Shown here: in pieces, positions 34,333 through 43,692 of the stretch
How positions within the stretch are numbered: the stretch's first letter is position 1
Layout: each line of letters opens with the position of its first letter
From: an uncultured Halanaerobiales bacterium
GTDB lineage: Bacteria; Bacillota; Halanaerobiia; Halanaerobiales; M55B127
Direction: 5' to 3'
NCBI GenBank assembly: GCA_913055675.1
Contig: CAJXKY010000017.1
Location: 1-44,422, forward strand
DNA: 44,422 bases
Made by a program: the position numbers and the translations under genes
Notes under the pieces: model-generated
The model's input: the letters and a program-made list of their open reading frames with translations, nothing else
The model's database searches: none
What the model was told of the DNA's origin: nothing

Positions 34333-36348
34333 ATGTATAAGTATCAGGACCCAACTAAAAAGATTAAATTACCTGACACTTTACCTGAAAAAGAGAATTT
34401 CCGGGAAGATATCAGGAGAGCGCCAAAAAGAGAACTAAAATTAAGTGATCATCAAATCGAAGTAGCTTTAAAAAATGCCTTAAGATACATACCAAAACAT
34501 TTACATGAAAAGATAGCTCCAGAATTTCTTGATGAATTGATGACTAGAGGTAGAATTTATGGTTATAGATATAGACCCCAAGGCGAGATTACTGCTAAAT
34601 CTTTAAAAGAATATAAAGGTAATACTGTTGAAGGAAAAGCAATTCAATTAATGATAGATAATAATTTAGACTTTGATGTAGCATTATATCCCTATGAATT
34701 GGTAACTTATGGGGAATCAGGACAGGTCTGTCAAAACTGGATGCAATACAGACTTATAAAAAAATATTTACAGATCATGACAGAGGAACAAACTTTGGTT
34801 GTACAATCTGGTCATCCGTTAGGATTGTTTCCTTCCCGTCCTGAAAGTCCGAGAGTTATAGCAACAAATGGGCTGATGGTAGGAGAGTTTGATAATGAGG
34901 AATGGTTTAATAAAGCAGCAGCAATGGGAGTTGCAAATTATGGTCAGATGACTGCCGGTGGTTGGATGTACATTGGTCCCCAAGGTATTGTTCATGGGAC
35001 TTATATTACTTTACTTAATGCTGGCCGCTTATTTCTAGATATTCCCGAAGACGAAAATCTAGAAGGTTACTTATATATTAGTTCTGGTTTAGGTGGGATG
35101 AGTGGTGCTCAAGCCAAAGCAGTAGAAATTGCAGGTGGAGTTGGTGTAATAGCCGAAGTTGATAAATCAAGGATAAATACCCGCTATGAACAGGGGTGGC
35201 TTTCTGAAGTATCATCTGATTTGGATGAAATATTTAAATTGGTTAAAGAATACAGGAAAAAAAGAAAATCAGTTTCAATTGCCTATCATGGAAACATTGT
35301 AGAATTATTAGAGTATGTTGCAGAAAATGATATAGAAGTAGAATTAATATCGGATCAAACTTCTTGTCATGCTGCTTATTCAGGTGGTTATACCCCGATT
35401 AATTATACATTTGAAGAAGGTAGAGAACTATTAAAAGAAGAACCTGAAAAATTCAAACAAGAAATTGATAAAAGCTTGAAAAAGCATTTTGAAGTGCTGA
35501 AAAAGTTAGTTGATAAAGGAGCTAATTTTTGGGATTATGGAAACAGCTTTATGAAAGCTGTTTTTGATGCGGGAGTAAATGAAATTGCTAAAAACAAAGA
35601 AGATACTTCAGAAGGATTTATATTTCCTTCTTATGTAGAAAATATTATGGGACCAATCTGTTTTGATTATGGCTATGGTCCTTTTCGTTGGGTCTGTTTA
35701 AGTGGTAAAGAGGAAGATTTAAGAAAGACCGACCAAGCAGCTATGCAAAAAATTGATCCTGAACGAAGAGCACAGGATAGAGATAATTACGATTGGATAA
35801 AAAATGCTGAAGATAATGATTTAGTAGTTGGTTCTAAAGCAAGAATCCTTTATGCTGATGCACAAGGCAGGGTGGACATAGCATTAAGATTTAATGAATT
35901 AGTAAGAAAAGGTGAAATTGGACCAATTATGTTAGGTCGAGATCATCATGATGTAGCAGGTACAGACTCCCCTTTTAGAGAAACATCAAATATAAAAGAT
36001 GGTAGTAATATAATGGCTGAGATGTCTATTCATTGTTTTGCCGGTAATGCTGCCCGCGGAATGAGCATGGTAGTAGAAAGTAATGGTGGGGGAGTAGGAA
36101 TCGGGAAAGCTTTTAATGGTGGTTTTGGTCTTGTACTAGATGGTAGTAAAAGAGTAGATAATATAATAAAAAGTGCTCTTGATTGGGATGTTAATGGTGG
36201 GATAGCTAGACGTGCCTGGGCTCGAAATGAAAACGCGTTAGAAACAGCAAATGAATGGAATAAAAAAAATCAAGGCAGGGGTCAGATGACTATCCCTAAT
36301 GTAGCAGATAATGAACTTGTTAAAAATGTCATTGATAATAAAATATAA
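34333..36348 (+). CDS. hutU: Urocanate hydratase, long form
   Basis: This NAD-dependent enzyme hydrates urocanate to imidazolonepropionate. It shows YGESGQVCQNWMQYRL, GHPLGLFPS, ATNGLMVGEFD, ISSGLGGMSGAQAKA, SDQTSCHAAYSGGYTP and GPFRWVC with Cys455. At 671 residues it is over 100 longer than the usual bacterial form of about 550 and close to the length of eukaryotic and some Bacteroidota enzymes. GGGGG precedes ATG 34333, 12 bases after hutI. Confidence 0.95.
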   Translation: MYKYQDPTKKIKLPDTLPEKENFREDIRRAPKRELKLSDHQIEVALKNALRYIPKHLHEKIAPEFLDELMTRGRIYGYRYRPQGEITAKSLKEYKGNTVEGKAIQLMIDNNLDFDVALYPYELVTYGESGQVCQNWMQYRLIKKYLQIMTEEQTLVVQSGHPLGLFPSRPESPRVIATNGLMVGEFDNEEWFNKAAAMGVANYGQMTAGGWMYIGPQGIVHGTYITLLNAGRLFLDIPEDENLEGYLYISSGLGGMSGAQAKAVEIAGGVGVIAEVDKSRINTRYEQGWLSEVSSDLDEIFKLVKEYRKKRKSVSIAYHGNIVELLEYVAENDIEVELISDQTSCHAAYSGGYTPINYTFEEGRELLKEEPEKFKQEIDKSLKKHFEVLKKLVDKGANFWDYGNSFMKAVFDAGVNEIAKNKEDTSEGFIFPSYVENIMGPICFDYGYGPFRWVCLSGKEEDLRKTDQAAMQKIDPERRAQDRDNYDWIKNAEDNDLVVGSKARILYADAQGRVDIALRFNELVRKGEIGPIMLGRDHHDVAGTDSPFRETSNIKDGSNIMAEMSIHCFAGNAARGMSMVVESNGGGVGIGKAFNGGFGLVLDGSKRVDNIIKSALDWDVNGGIARRAWARNENALETANEWNKKNQGRGQMTIPNVADNELVKNVIDNKI

Positions 36349-36373
36349 AATAAATTCTTAAGGGAGGAATAAT

Positions 36374-36976
36374 ATGACTTTTGCCAATATGAGTCTAAAA
36401 GAATTTAATAGTAAACTTGCGAGTGATTCACCGACACCTGGAGGAGGAAGTGTGGCTGGATTAAGTGCAGCTTTAGCTGCTTCTTTAGCTTCCATGGTTA
36501 TCAATCTTTCAAAGGAAACAGATTTAGATAGTTATAGTGAAAAATTAAAAGAAAATATTGAATTTGCTTTAGAATTAATTGACAAAGATGCCCTTAGTTT
36601 TAATAGGGTTATGGATGCATTTAAAATGAAAAAAGAAACTGCTGAAGATAAGAACAAACGAAAGAAAGCAATCCAAACTGCATTATATGATGCTTCTTTA
36701 ACACCTATGGAAACTATTAAATTGGCTAAAAGTATTTTAGAAATAACTGTAGAAGTTGCTAAAAAAGGAAATAAGAATGCGGTATCAGATGCGGGAGTTG
36801 CAGCTTTAATGGCATTAGCTAGTGTTAAAAGTGCAGCTTATAATGTTTATATAAACACTGCTTCACTTAAAGATGGACAAAAGGCTATAGAATTAGAAAA
36901 AAAAGCCCAAGACCTTGTGACTGATAGCGAAAAGTTGGCAGATGAAGTAGAAAAAATATGTATGGGAAAAATCTAA
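36374..36976 (+). CDS. fchA: Formimidoyltetrahydrofolate cyclodeaminase
   Basis: This all-helical enzyme (200 residues) converts 5-formimino-tetrahydrofolate to 5,10-methenyl-tetrahydrofolate and ammonia. The signature SPTPGGGSVAGLSAALAASL is present near the N-terminus, with the later GNKNAVSDAGVAALMA. Together with separate FtcD it completes the folate-linked end of histidine breakdown; no hutG hydrolase is present. AGGGAGG precedes ATG 36374. Its stop codon lies inside the 5' arm of an RNA pairing that competes with a terminator. Confidence 0.95.
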   Translation: MTFANMSLKEFNSKLASDSPTPGGGSVAGLSAALAASLASMVINLSKETDLDSYSEKLKENIEFALELIDKDALSFNRVMDAFKMKKETAEDKNKRKKAIQTALYDASLTPMETIKLAKSILEITVEVAKKGNKNAVSDAGVAALMALASVKSAAYNVYINTASLKDGQKAIELEKKAQDLVTDSEKLADEVEKICMGKI

Positions 36977-37021
36977 AATTAGTATAAAAAGAAGGGCTTC
37001 TAATTTTGGCTCTTCTTTTTT
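36973..37021 (+). promoter_or_regulatory. Terminator with competing pairing, between fchA and hutH
   Basis: A 12-bp stem, 36986-36997 with 37009-37020 (one G-T pair), ends in a T-run and looks like an intrinsic terminator. A second, mutually exclusive pairing of 10 bp, 36973-36982 with 37000-37009 (one G-T pair), would disrupt it. The fchA stop codon (36974-36976) is in the left arm of the second pairing. The pattern is that of an attenuator. Confidence 0.55.
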
Positions 37022-37053
37022 CTACAATATTTATAGAAAGAGGAGATTATATT

Positions 37054-38583
37054 TTGTATTATATAAATGGTGAAAATCTTGATATTGAAAAGGTTGAAGA
37101 TATAATTTTTTCGAATAAAAAAATAAAAATATCAAAAGTAGCAGAAATAAATATAATTGAATCAAGAGAAACGGTAGAACGGTTAATAAAAAATGGAGAA
37201 GTTATTTATGGACTTAATACAGGCTTTGGTAAATTTAGTACTAAAAAAATTTCTCCAGATAAAATCATTCAGCTTCAAGAAAATCTAATTATGAGTCATG
37301 CGGCTGGGACCGGGGATTATTTGGATGATAAAATAGTTAAAACTATGATTTTACTCAGAGTAAATGCACTAGCAAAAGGTTATTCAGGCATAAAATTGAA
37401 TACATTAGAAAAGTTAATAGAACTTTTTAATAATGATATAATACCTTTAATCCCTGAACAAGGATCTGTTGGTGCTAGTGGTGATCTTATACCATTATCA
37501 CATATGGTATTACCGTTATTAGGAAAGGGAGAAGTAAAATATAAAGACGAAATAGTAAAAAGCAAAGAAGCTCTTAAAGAAGAAAATATTGAGCCTATTA
37601 AATTAGAAAGTAAAGAAGGGTTAGCACTAATTAATGGTACCCAAATGATGTCAGCTATAGAATCTATAAGTATTATTAGGGCTCAAAAATTAATTATTGC
37701 TGCCGACATCGCTTTAGCTTTAACTTTAGAAGGCTTAAAGGGGATTAAAGAACCTTTTGATGAAGATGTTCATAAATTAAGACCTCATCCCGGGCAGATT
37801 AATTCAGCTGAAAATATTAGAAAGTTAACTAAAGGGAGTAAACTTCTTGAAGATAGAAATGAGAAAAGAGTACAAGATTCATACACTCTACGTTGTGGCC
37901 CTCAAATTCATGGTGCTACAAGAGACAGTTTATCCCATGCTATAAAAATTGTCGAAAGAGAGATGAATTCAGTTACAGATAATCCCCTTATATTTTCTAA
38001 ACAAAACAAAGTAATATCAGGGGGTAATTTTCATGGACAACCACTCGCGTTAAGTAGTGATTATCTAGGAATGTCAGTAAGTGAATTAGGTAATGTTTCC
38101 GAACGAAGAACTGCTAAATTAGTTGATGATAGCCTGAATAATGGGCTGGAAATGTTTTTAACCGAGCATGGAGGTTTAAATTCAGGTTATATGATTACCC
38201 AATATACATCGGCTTCAATAGTTTCAGAAAATAAGATTTTAGCTAATCCTTCTAGTATTGATTCAATACCAACTTCAGCAAACCAAGAAGACCATGTAAG
38301 TATGGGTTCAATAAGTGCTAGAAATTTATATAAAATTTGTGATAATGTTGCACAAATTATTGCTATTGAATTAATATCGGCTGCTCAGGCTATTGACCTT
38401 AGAACAGACAATCCATCTGACGATTTAGGAGAAGGAACTTTATATGTATATAATCTTATAAGAGAGCATGTCGATTATTTAAAAAAAGATAGAATCTTGT
38501 ATCCCGAGATTATAAAATTAAAAAATGTGTTAACTAATACGGATTTTGTTAATAATATAAAAAATAATTTTGATATTTCTTAA
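37054..38583 (+). CDS. hutH: Histidine ammonia-lyase
   Basis: This enzyme deaminates histidine to urocanate. The self-forming MIO cofactor motif is Ala141-Ser142-Gly143 in GASGDLIPLSHM, with YGLNTGFG upstream and NGTQMM, HPGQ and the MGSISARN region downstream. TTG 37054 gives 509 residues, the family norm, with AGAGGAGA 7 bases upstream; the longer frame from 37006 would run through a terminator. It is last in the hut block, after an attenuator-like structure, although it does the first step. Confidence 0.95.
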   Translation: MYYINGENLDIEKVEDIIFSNKKIKISKVAEINIIESRETVERLIKNGEVIYGLNTGFGKFSTKKISPDKIIQLQENLIMSHAAGTGDYLDDKIVKTMILLRVNALAKGYSGIKLNTLEKLIELFNNDIIPLIPEQGSVGASGDLIPLSHMVLPLLGKGEVKYKDEIVKSKEALKEENIEPIKLESKEGLALINGTQMMSAIESISIIRAQKLIIAADIALALTLEGLKGIKEPFDEDVHKLRPHPGQINSAENIRKLTKGSKLLEDRNEKRVQDSYTLRCGPQIHGATRDSLSHAIKIVEREMNSVTDNPLIFSKQNKVISGGNFHGQPLALSSDYLGMSVSELGNVSERRTAKLVDDSLNNGLEMFLTEHGGLNSGYMITQYTSASIVSENKILANPSSIDSIPTSANQEDHVSMGSISARNLYKICDNVAQIIAIELISAAQAIDLRTDNPSDDLGEGTLYVYNLIREHVDYLKKDRILYPEIIKLKNVLTNTDFVNNIKNNFDIS

Positions 38584-38606
38584 TTTTTAAAAAGTTATTC
38601 TTTAGT

Positions 38607-38635
38607 TTGAAACTTAGTACCATTTACTATATAAT
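38607..38635 (+). promoter_or_regulatory. Sigma-A promoter of the peptide-type transporter genes
   Basis: TTGAAA (38607-38612) and TATAAT (38630-38635) are separated by 17 bp, 38 bases before the start codon of the binding protein. Confidence 0.85.
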
Positions 38636-38672
38636 GAATAGCAATAATTATTCTAATCAAAGGAGGAGAGTA

Positions 38673-40220
38673 ATGAGTAGTAGAAGTGTTAGTAGAATTC
38701 TTATTTTGTTTGTTGTTTTTAGTCTTTTATTAGTAGGTAGTATGGGTGTTTTAGCACAGGATGAAAAAGTAACAGTGGGGGTCGATGCCCCGCCAAGAAC
38801 GATGGATCCACATGGTTCAGATGCCGATTCAAATCTTTCTGTAATGAGCAACTTTTTTGAAGGATTGTTGCAAAGAAATACGAAAGGTGAGTTATTACCA
38901 GGATTAGCTACAAGTTGGGAAAGAGTAGATAGACTAACTTGGAGATTTGAATTAAGAAAAGGAGTCGAATTCCATAATGGTAATGAATTTACCTGGGAAG
39001 ATGTTAAATATACTTTTGAAGAAAGATTAGAAAATCCAGAAGTATCTGAATTTATTTCTTTTGGTTCTGCAATAGAATCAGTTAGTAGAGTTGATGGGAA
39101 TGATTGGGTAATTGATATAGTTACTACTGAGCCTATCCCATATTTTGTACAAAATTTACATCAGGTGTTTATTGTTGATAAAGAATCAACTATGGAAAGG
39201 TCACAAGGTGATATTGGTACTAAACCGGTTGGGACTGGACCATATGTCTTTGATGAATGGGTTAAAGGTTCCTATTTAAGAATGAGTGCAAATCAAAATT
39301 ATTGGGATGGAGTTCCAGAGGTGAAAAATGCTGAAATTCGAGCCATTACAGAAGCTTCCACTCGTTTAGCTACAATTAGCAGTGGTGAGGTGGATGTCTT
39401 GCAGGGAATTCCAGTAACAATGTATGAAGCTGTAGAAAATAATAATAGTATTGAAGTGATTACTAGACCTTCAAGACGTGCTATATACTTAGGTTTAGGT
39501 AATAGAGATGAATTACCTACTTCTAGCCTTAAAGTTAGAAAAGCAATGTATATGGCAATAAATGAAAAAGAACTTATTGAAAAAGTTATGTTTGGTCATG
39601 CAACTCCAGCAGCCCAAATACCTGATCCACCAACTACTGGGTACAGTGATAAAATTGAAAGACTTGAATATAATCCAGAGAGAGCAAAAGAACTCTTAGC
39701 GGAAGCTGGTTATGAAGATGGATTTACTATTACATTATCAGCTCCTAATGATAGATATGTTCAGGATGAGCAGATAGCTTCAACTATAGCTAGTTATTTA
39801 TCTAAAGTTGGAATAGATGTAGAAGTTGATGCAAAACCTAAATCAGTGTATTTTGAAGAAGTCATGAACAATGAACTTGATTTTTATTTAATTGGTTGGT
39901 TTGATGGTTCATATGACTTCGGTAGATCTTATTCTAAATTATTGCACTCAGTAGATCCAGAAACTGGTTATGGTACATTTAATGGTGCCAGGTATTCAGA
40001 CTCAGTGGCGGATCAACTTTATGAAGCTAGTAAAAAAGTGGTTGATCCTGATTTAAGAGCTAGTATTTTAAGAGACTTAAATAGATTAGCCATGGAAAGG
40101 GTAGCTGTAATACCCTTACATTATCAAGAAGACACTTATGCTGTACGTAAAGATAGTAGTGTAGAATTTACACCGAGATCTGATACTTGGATTGTTTTCA
40201 AGGAAATGTCTCTTGAATAA
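38673..40220 (+). CDS. Peptide/nickel-type substrate-binding protein (SBP family 5)
   Basis: This extracytoplasmic binding protein (515 residues) starts with a basic stretch, a hydrophobic helix (ILILFVVFSLLLVGSMG) and a likely signal peptidase I site VLA-QD. No lipobox cysteine is present, so it is a soluble periplasmic protein, as in diderms. Family landmarks are RTMDPHGSD, LLPGLATSWE, TWRFELRKGVEFHNG and PVGTGPYVFDEW. Substrates in this family include di- and oligopeptides, nickel and sugars. ATG 38673 is preceded by AAAGGAGGAG. A terminator separates it from the permeases, a common way to make more binding protein. Confidence 0.9.
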   Translation: MSSRSVSRILILFVVFSLLLVGSMGVLAQDEKVTVGVDAPPRTMDPHGSDADSNLSVMSNFFEGLLQRNTKGELLPGLATSWERVDRLTWRFELRKGVEFHNGNEFTWEDVKYTFEERLENPEVSEFISFGSAIESVSRVDGNDWVIDIVTTEPIPYFVQNLHQVFIVDKESTMERSQGDIGTKPVGTGPYVFDEWVKGSYLRMSANQNYWDGVPEVKNAEIRAITEASTRLATISSGEVDVLQGIPVTMYEAVENNNSIEVITRPSRRAIYLGLGNRDELPTSSLKVRKAMYMAINEKELIEKVMFGHATPAAQIPDPPTTGYSDKIERLEYNPERAKELLAEAGYEDGFTITLSAPNDRYVQDEQIASTIASYLSKVGIDVEVDAKPKSVYFEEVMNNELDFYLIGWFDGSYDFGRSYSKLLHSVDPETGYGTFNGARYSDSVADQLYEASKKVVDPDLRASILRDLNRLAMERVAVIPLHYQEDTYAVRKDSSVEFTPRSDTWIVFKEMSLE

Positions 40221-40246
40221 AATAAATATAAGGTAAAAATGTTAAT

Positions 40247-40280
40247 GCATGGAGCTTTTTATTAAGCTCCATGCTTTCTT
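40247..40280 (+). terminator. Hairpin between binding protein and permease genes
   Basis: An 11-bp perfect stem, GCATGGAGCTT with AAGCTCCATGC, with a 6-base loop and a T-rich tail. Partial termination here would give more binding protein than permease. Confidence 0.85.
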
Positions 40281-40322
40281 ATATAAAAAAGTTAATTGAG
40301 TATATTAGAAGGGAGTATAAAA

Positions 40323-41291
40323 ATGAGTTCATACATTGGGCGCAGAATATTACAAGGTATTGTAGTATTGTTTTTAGTATCATTTATAGCATTCATTATA
40401 TTTCAGTATTTAGGTGACCCGGTTATGACATTAGCCGGGAGGTATGCAACACAAGCTCAGAGAGAAGAAGTTAGACAATCACTTGGGTTAGATAAACCTT
40501 TCTATGTTCAGTATTTTAATTTTCTCAAGAATGCTTTACAAGGAAATTTTGGTATGTCATATGTGACAAGGGTCCCTGTTTTAGATTTGATCGCTGAAAG
40601 ACTTCCTGCAAGTATTGAATTAGCTTTTGTGGCTGAATCTTTTGCAGTGATCATGGGAGTTTCTTTAGGAGTATTTGTATCTGCTAATCCTAAAAGTATA
40701 ATGAGTAAATTTTTGATGACTGGTTCTTTATTTGGAGTATCTTTACCGACATTTTTAGTTGGTATATTATTAATATATATTTTTTCTATTAAGTTAGGTA
40801 TTATGCCTTCCTCAGGTCGTGGTGAAACAATAACAATATTAAACTTCTGGAGAAGTGGTTTACTTACATTAGATGGTTGGAGGCATGTTATCTTACCTGC
40901 TTTTACCTTAGGCATGTTTCAAATGGCGTTACTATTTAGAATAACCAGAGGTGCTATGTTAGAAGTATTAAGTGCAGAATATATTAGAACGGCATGGGCA
41001 AAGGGACTGAAAGGAAAAATGGTTTTATTTAAACATGCTTTACGTAATGCACTTATCCCTGTGGTAACAATGATAGGACTTCAATTTGGACAGTTAATAG
41101 GGTTTGCAATAGTAACAGAAAGCATTTTTCAATGGCCTGGAGCAGGAAATTTACTTTTAAATTCATTGTATGAAAGTGATTTTCCTGTAGTTGCAACATA
41201 TGTAATTATGGTAGCGTTAATAGTTGTATTTTTAAATGTCATTGTTGATATTTCATATGCTTTCTTAAACCCTAAAATAAGATATAAGTAG
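40323..41291 (+). CDS. DppB-type ABC transporter permease
   Basis: The 322-residue inner-membrane permease has six membrane helices. It opens with YIGRRILQGIVVLFLVSFIAF and ends with the EAA-type coupling loop (EYIRTAWAKGLKGKMVLFKHALRNALIPV) and VTESIFQWPGAGNLL, both typical of DppB/OppB. ATG 40323 follows GAAGGGAG by 7 bases; the in-frame ATG at 40296 lacks one. It pairs with the next gene. Confidence 0.92.
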   Translation: MSSYIGRRILQGIVVLFLVSFIAFIIFQYLGDPVMTLAGRYATQAQREEVRQSLGLDKPFYVQYFNFLKNALQGNFGMSYVTRVPVLDLIAERLPASIELAFVAESFAVIMGVSLGVFVSANPKSIMSKFLMTGSLFGVSLPTFLVGILLIYIFSIKLGIMPSSGRGETITILNFWRSGLLTLDGWRHVILPAFTLGMFQMALLFRITRGAMLEVLSAEYIRTAWAKGLKGKMVLFKHALRNALIPVVTMIGLQFGQLIGFAIVTESIFQWPGAGNLLLNSLYESDFPVVATYVIMVALIVVFLNVIVDISYAFLNPKIRYK

Positions 41292-41302
41292 GTGATGATA
41301 AT

Positions 41303-42196
41303 ATGTTTAGCAAAATAAATGAGTTGCGAGAATCAAAAATTTATAAGCACTTTGTAAGTCAGCCCCTAGCTGTTGTTGCCTTGATAGTTATAACATTACT
41401 TTTTCTTGGAGCGGTATTAGCTCCAATTATAGCTCCACAGGATCCCTATGCTATGGATAAATTAAGTCTGGGGGATTCTTTATTACCTCCCATTTGGATG
41501 GAAGGAGGCAAAGCACCCTTTATTTTAGGTACTGATGTTCAGGGGAGAGATATATTTAGTACAATCTTGTATGGTAGTAGAACTTCATTTATCGTAGGAT
41601 TAAGTGTAGTTACTATTTCAGGAATTTTTGGTGGAATTATTGGATTATTTGCGGGTTACTTCGGTGGTATATTTGATTCTATAGTAATGCGGTCTGCTGA
41701 TACTGTTTTATCCTTTTCTAAGACCTTAATTGCGATGTTGTTACTAGGAATATTCAAACAGAGCAGTATGTTGTTGGTGATTTTAGCTATTGTTATATCA
41801 GACTGGGTTCAATATGCCAGGACGATAAGAGGAGAGGTACTTTCAGTAAAGGAAGAAGAATATGTTTTAGCAAGTAAAGCAATCGGTGGGACCCATTTAA
41901 GGACAATTTTCAAACATGTATTACCGAATGCTGTTTCACCTCTATTAGTTGTGGGTGCAGTTGATTTTGGTATAGCGGTAATGCTAGAAGCAACGTTAAG
42001 TTTCTTAGGAGTAGGTGTTCCAGTCACCCAACCCTCTTTAGGGATGCTTATCTCCCAGGGAAGAAATTATCTATATGCAGGGAAATGGTGGTTGATAGTA
42101 TTTCCAGGCTTGACTTTAATGGCAATTGTATTTAGTCTTAACTTAATATCAGATTGGTTAAGAGATGAAATCGATCCAAAAGTAAGCAATTTTTAA
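41303..42196 (+). CDS. DppC-type ABC transporter permease
   Basis: The 297-residue second permease has the DppC/OppC features: an N-terminal helix with VVALIVITLLFLGAVLAPIIAP, LGTDVQGRDIFSTILYGSRTS, the coupling loop EEYVLASKAIGGTHLRTIFKHVLPN and LSFLGVGVPVTQPSLGMLI. AGGTGATG overlaps the dppB stop, so translation is coupled. The ATPases DppD/DppF that normally follow are absent; the next gene is tilS. Confidence 0.92.
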   Translation: MFSKINELRESKIYKHFVSQPLAVVALIVITLLFLGAVLAPIIAPQDPYAMDKLSLGDSLLPPIWMEGGKAPFILGTDVQGRDIFSTILYGSRTSFIVGLSVVTISGIFGGIIGLFAGYFGGIFDSIVMRSADTVLSFSKTLIAMLLLGIFKQSSMLLVILAIVISDWVQYARTIRGEVLSVKEEEYVLASKAIGGTHLRTIFKHVLPNAVSPLLVVGAVDFGIAVMLEATLSFLGVGVPVTQPSLGMLISQGRNYLYAGKWWLIVFPGLTLMAIVFSLNLISDWLRDEIDPKVSNF

Positions 42197-42264
42197 TTCC
42201 TTTTTTAAGATGAGAAGGATATATCAATTTAATATTGAATATTTAAATAGAAGTGAAAAAGGAA
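42197..42264 (+). promoter_or_regulatory. Possible tilS ribosome-binding-site sequestration
   Basis: TTCCTTTTT (42197-42205), directly after the dppC stop, is complementary over 9 bases to AAAAAGGAA (42256-42264), which overlaps the tilS ribosome binding site. The 50-base loop and AT-rich context make chance pairing possible. Confidence 0.25.
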
Positions 42265-42279
42265 GGATCTTGAATTTTT

Positions 42280-43686
42280 ATGGGTGATATGATAGAGCGT
42301 TTTAAGAAAAATTTACTAGATAAGAATTTAATATTTGACAATAATAGATTACTATTAGGGGTATCTGGGGGACCAGATTCCCTTACTATGTTAGATTTGT
42401 TTATTAATATTAGGGATGAGTTCAATCTTAAATTAATAGTATTTCATTTAAATCATTTATTTAGAAAAGAAGCAGATAAAGAAGCAGAATATGTAAGAAA
42501 GATTTGTGTAAAAAGAGATGTGAAGGCGATTATAAAGACTCATGATGTTCCAAAATATGTTGAAGATAATAATTTGTCTCCAGAAGAAGGGGCAAGAAAG
42601 ATAAGATTTAAGTATTTAAATGAAATTTTTCGAAAAGAAGATATTGATAAAGTTTGTTTAGCTCATAATAAAGATGATTTAGTAGAGACAGTTTTATTAA
42701 ATGTTTTCCGAGGTTGCGGTATGAGGGGATTAAAAGGTATAGAAGATAATATTACTATTGATGGAATTAATATAATACACCCATTATTGATTTTTTTTAG
42801 GGCTGAAATAATTGACTATTGTGATAGTAATGATCTTGAACCAGTTTATGACCCTAGTAATAATAGTGATTTATATAGTAGAAACAGGATTCGGAATAAT
42901 ATTTTACCCTTAATTGAAGATCAAATTAATCCTAATGTTAAACAAGTTATAACAAGAATGACTGAGACAATTAAAGAAGATTATAATTTCATAAAAGAAT
43001 TTAGTAATAATAAATTTAAAGATATATTGATCGAAAAAACCGAAAAAAAATACATACTTGATTTACAAAAAATGAAGGATTTACATCCTACTTTAATTAA
43101 GAGAATAATCAATATAATTTTAAAAAATTTAAAAGGAAATATGGATAATTTTTATTATAAGCACTATAATGATATAATTAGTTTTATAGAATCAAATAAT
43201 ACAGGCGATATATTAGATTTACCTGATGATATTAATATGAAAATTTCTTATGATAAATTAATTATTATAAGAGGCTCTTTTTCTAAAATGAAAAAGTATT
43301 CAAAAGTAATAGAAGGTGAGGGGGAATATTTATTACCTTATAATCAAAAGTTAGAAGTAGAAATTATACCTGATAAACTAAATTGGCGCAATTATAAAGA
43401 TAAGAATTTATGTTTAATAGATTATAATAAAGTTGATTTTCCTTTAAAGGTTAGAAATCGTAGAGATGGTGATATATTTATTCCGTTAGGAATGGACGGA
43501 CATAAAAAGATTAAAGATTTTTTTATTGATAAAAAAGTTCCCGATTATATGAGAGATAAAATTCCAATTGTTTTTGACGAAAAAGATAATTTAATATGGG
43601 TATGTGGGTATAGACTGGATGAAAGATTTAAATTAGAAAAAGATAGTAAAAAAACTATTTTAATTAAATATTATAAGGAGGATTAA
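42280..43686 (+). CDS. tilS: tRNA(Ile) lysidine synthase
   Basis: This enzyme modifies C34 of tRNA-Ile(CAU) to lysidine using ATP. The 468 residues start with the PP-loop LLGVSGGPDSLTM, then HLNHLFRKEADKEAEYV, AHNKDDLVETVLLNVFRGCGMRGLKG and YDPSNNSDLYSRNRIRNNI, with C-terminal TilS substrate-binding domains (VRNRRDGDIF.PLGM). ATG 42280 lies 12 bases after AAGGAAGGA. It is followed by hpt and ftsH in the order usual for Bacillota. Confidence 0.95.
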   Translation: MGDMIERFKKNLLDKNLIFDNNRLLLGVSGGPDSLTMLDLFINIRDEFNLKLIVFHLNHLFRKEADKEAEYVRKICVKRDVKAIIKTHDVPKYVEDNNLSPEEGARKIRFKYLNEIFRKEDIDKVCLAHNKDDLVETVLLNVFRGCGMRGLKGIEDNITIDGINIIHPLLIFFRAEIIDYCDSNDLEPVYDPSNNSDLYSRNRIRNNILPLIEDQINPNVKQVITRMTETIKEDYNFIKEFSNNKFKDILIEKTEKKYILDLQKMKDLHPTLIKRIINIILKNLKGNMDNFYYKHYNDIISFIESNNTGDILDLPDDINMKISYDKLIIIRGSFSKMKKYSKVIEGEGEYLLPYNQKLEVEIIPDKLNWRNYKDKNLCLIDYNKVDFPLKVRNRRDGDIFIPLGMDGHKKIKDFFIDKKVPDYMRDKIPIVFDEKDNLIWVCGYRLDERFKLEKDSKKTILIKYYKED

Positions 43687-43692
43687 AGTCTA

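Noticed and set aside
37006..37053. Longer N-terminus for hutH
   Set aside because: The region is the 3' arm of a terminator; TTG 37054 has a good ribosome binding site and gives the normal length.
40508..40915. 135-residue minus-strand frame inside dppB
   Set aside because: Shadow of a well-conserved permease; composition mirrors the sense hydrophobic helices.
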